Assembly (NCBI RefSeq): GCF_947331465.1
Contig: NZ_CAMZOK010000003.1
Location: 124,001-188,000 of the forward strand
Source of the DNA: Shimia sp. Alg240-R146
GTDB taxonomy: Bacteria > Pseudomonadota > Alphaproteobacteria > Rhodobacterales > Rhodobacteraceae
DNA: 64,000 nucleotides
Direction of reading: 5' to 3'
Under the pieces are notes generated by a model. The model did no database searches. It was not told where the DNA came from and worked only from the letters and a program-made list of their open reading frames with translations. This document shows, piece by piece, positions 62,422 to 64,000 of the stretch (within the stretch, counting starts at the first letter, position 1; the number at the start of each line of letters is the position of its first letter). The translations under genes and the position numbers were made by a program.

Positions 62422-62530
62422 TAAGCCACACTCCTTTCGCCCCGTTTCGGTGAAGTGTGATCAGGCATCGACAGAAAACGGGCAAAGGACTCGACGCGTT
62501 GCCAATTGTAACGCCGCTGCCTGTTGGGTT

Positions 62531-63325
62531 TCAAGCGTTGCGCAGAATATTCAACGCTGCGGCATGGATTTCGGCATTGGCCGCTGCCAGCACCCGCCCC
62601 CCCTCGTGGGCCGGTCCGCCTGTCCAATCTGTGACACGTCCGCCTGCCGCTTCTATCACCGCGATTGGCGCTTGGATGTCGTAAGCATTCAGACCCGCCT
62701 CTATAACCAAATCAATCTGCCCGGCAGCCAAAAGTGCATAGGCATAACAATCCATGCCATAGCGGGTCAGCTTGCACTGCTCGGCGACGGCCCGAAACCC
62801 TGCGCGCTCCTCTGCGCTACCAACTTCGGGAAAAGTTGTGAAAACAATTGCGTCCTGCAATGCGTCTGTGAATTTGCACTGCAAGGCCTGTGTTCCTGCG
62901 GGACCTGTGACCTCGGCCAAGCCAAAACCACCAACAAACCTTTCGCCAATATAGGGTTGATCGACAATCCCAAAGATCGGCCCGTTGGCGTCAGATAGCG
63001 CGATCAAAACCCCCCACGTTGGCGTCCCGCTAATAAAGGCGCGCGTCCCATCGATCGGGTCCAGCACCCACGTGAGGCCGCTTTCACCCTCAGTTTTGCC
63101 GAACTCTTCTCCAAATATGCCATCTTGAGGTCGCCGCTTTGCCAGCACATCGCGCATCGCCAATTCGGCGGCACGGTCAGCCACTGTCACGGGGTCAAAA
63201 TCGTGATCCAGTTTGTTTTCAGCGGTGAGGTTTTTTGCGCGAAAATGCGGAAGAATGGCCGCACGGGCCGCTTCGGCCATCTCATTGGCCACAGCAATGA
63301 TATCGCTGCGATCTTGATCATTCAT
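62531..63325 (-). CDS. hisN: histidinol-phosphatase, inositol monophosphatase-like (HisN)
   Basis: A 264-residue Mg2+-dependent phosphatase of the IMPase fold. GEEFG holds the metal-binding Glu residues, DPIDGTRAFISG the metal and substrate site, and AGGRVTDWTGGPAHEGG the C-terminal motif. This sequence type matches bacterial HisN, the histidinol-phosphatase of histidine synthesis, but inositol- or adenosine-phosphate activity is possible. The ATG at 63325 has GGAGGAAG upstream; a longer start at 63352 lacks this. Confidence 0.9.
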   Translation of the reverse strand: MNDQDRSDIIAVANEMAEAARAAILPHFRAKNLTAENKLDHDFDPVTVADRAAELAMRDVLAKRRPQDGIFGEEFGKTEGESGLTWVLDPIDGTRAFISGTPTWGVLIALSDANGPIFGIVDQPYIGERFVGGFGLAEVTGPAGTQALQCKFTDALQDAIVFTTFPEVGSAEERAGFRAVAEQCKLTRYGMDCYAYALLAAGQIDLVIEAGLNAYDIQAPIAVIEAAGGRVTDWTGGPAHEGGRVLAAANAEIHAAALNILRNA

Positions 63326-63450
63326 GTAACTTCCTCCGCAGTGGGCGCCCATCTTTGGGCTACTTCACTGCGGAAAAAGAAACAAGCAGCGTCCTCATGA
63401 GGCGAGTGCTCTCAATCAGCGTCTGATTGTGTTCCGGCCTTGGGGCGCTG

Positions 63451-63816
63451 TCAGGCGACGTCGCTCAAGACGCGCGCCAACTCAAACAGGCGGCGGCGTT
63501 GGTTTTCCGGAATTGCGTAATAGCTGCGGATAAGGTCGAGCGCTTCTTTATCGCCCATCAGGTCGGCAGGCACTTTGCTGGCCACGTCGCCTTCTTCCGC
63601 TTCCAGCCCTTCAAAGAAGAAGCTGACCGGCACGTCCAGTGCATCGGCAATATCCCAAAGGCGTGAAGCGCTTACGCGATTGGCCCCGGTTTCGTATTTT
63701 TGAATCTGCTGAAACTTGATCCCAACCTGCTCAGCAAGTTGCTGCTGGGTCATCCCCGTCAGCCAACGCCGTTGTCGCACTTTTTTGCCAACATGCACGT
63801 CCACTGGATGCGTCAT
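63451..63816 (-). CDS. XRE family helix-turn-helix regulator
   Basis: A 121-residue regulator with an N-terminal Cro/C1-type HTH (about 12-66; MTQQQLAEQVGIKFQQIQKYETG) and a short C-terminal helical part, a small-regulator form common in alphaproteobacteria. The ATG at 63816 has AAAGGAGAGG upstream. TTGATTGCAAAG overlaps the region just before this site (63825-63836), resembling the motif seen near the arc operon. Targets are unknown. Confidence 0.9.
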   Translation of the reverse strand: MTHPVDVHVGKKVRQRRWLTGMTQQQLAEQVGIKFQQIQKYETGANRVSASRLWDIADALDVPVSFFFEGLEAEEGDVASKVPADLMGDKEALDLIRSYYAIPENQRRRLFELARVLSDVA

Positions 63817-64000
63817 TCCGCCTCTCCTTTGCAATCAACTTTTGACTTCGCCCAATCAGTATTCGTCACTCAAAGAGCGTTACTCAGTTACCATTATGAA
63901 TTCACCGCGCATCCCTTCGCGGTAAGTCAACTTAACAGTTTTTGCCTTGTAATCAAGGTCCATCCTACAAGCTGACGGTTAAGCCCGCGTCAATATGTAC

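Overview
The window looks like a chromosomal segment of an alphaproteobacterium of the Rhodobacterales, probably the marine Roseobacter group. The supporting signs are the DUF1127/CcsR small-RNA locus, FnrL-type boxes, the aa3 oxidase gene ctaD, a cycA-like cytochrome c, Rhodobacteraceae-type intergenic elements (around 14080 and 18881), high-GC codon use and many GTG/TTG starts. No phage, insertion sequence, rRNA or CRISPR array was seen.

Layout. (1) 24-5264: a catabolic island with TetR and LysR regulators, an SDR with an atypical active site, a 2-hydroxychromene-2-carboxylate isomerase-like protein, an MFS transporter, an L-2-haloacid dehalogenase with a full catalytic set, and a tautomerase. 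(2) 5265-6924: a gene-poor stretch with an MtfA-type peptidase and tRNA-Leu(GAG). (3) 6994-17214: housekeeping and respiratory genes, including lipB, cytochrome c, ctaD under an FnrL-like box, and an Mrp/ApbC Fe-S carrier. (4) 17461-18095: a DUF1127 protein followed by eight hairpins carrying the anti-Shine-Dalgarno-like CCTCCTCCC motif. I read this as the ccaF1-CcsR1-4 ('cuckoo RNA') stress locus known in Rhodobacter. (5) 18137-27197: GST, UvrD, an FMN-dependent hydroxyacid dehydrogenase, rhodanese and pyruvate carboxylase. (6) 27482-31301: a metal-handling operon (His-rich ZrgA-like protein, ABC ATPase, FtsX-type permease, DUF3299) and YaeQ. (7) 31492-43377: a minus-strand run of oxidoreductases. 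It contains a eukaryote-like single-chain molybdenum hydroxylase of about 1534 residues between a one-heme exported protein and a phosphoesterase with a long C-terminal region, with an AraC regulator upstream. (8) 43422-51959: a complete arginine deiminase operon (antiporter, arcA, argF/arcB, arcC) that continues into a P-type Ca2+-type ATPase, with a decayed second arcC beyond its end. A perfect FNR box and a recurrent TTGATTGCAA motif flank it. (9) 52393-54839: two paralogous putative ribbon-helix-helix proteins, one with five tail repeats, next to a membrane class III nucleotide cyclase. (10) 54996-59198: a tightly coupled operon (hydrolase, Tat-exported flavoprotein, membrane and exported proteins of unknown role). 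(11) 59270-63816: a VOC protein, a small exported-protein pair, three tRNA-Gly(GCC) genes in an exact 212-bp tandem repeat, an 8-oxoguanine deaminase-like enzyme, HisN-type phosphatase and an XRE regulator.

The strongest themes are respiration and redox adaptation (aa3 oxidase, FNR boxes, ADI fermentation, stress sRNAs) and oxidative catabolism of scavenged organics. The best candidates for under-described biology are the sRNA array, the molybdenum hydroxylase cluster with its 70-residue insertion, the five-repeat putative RHH protein, and the 54996-59198 operon.
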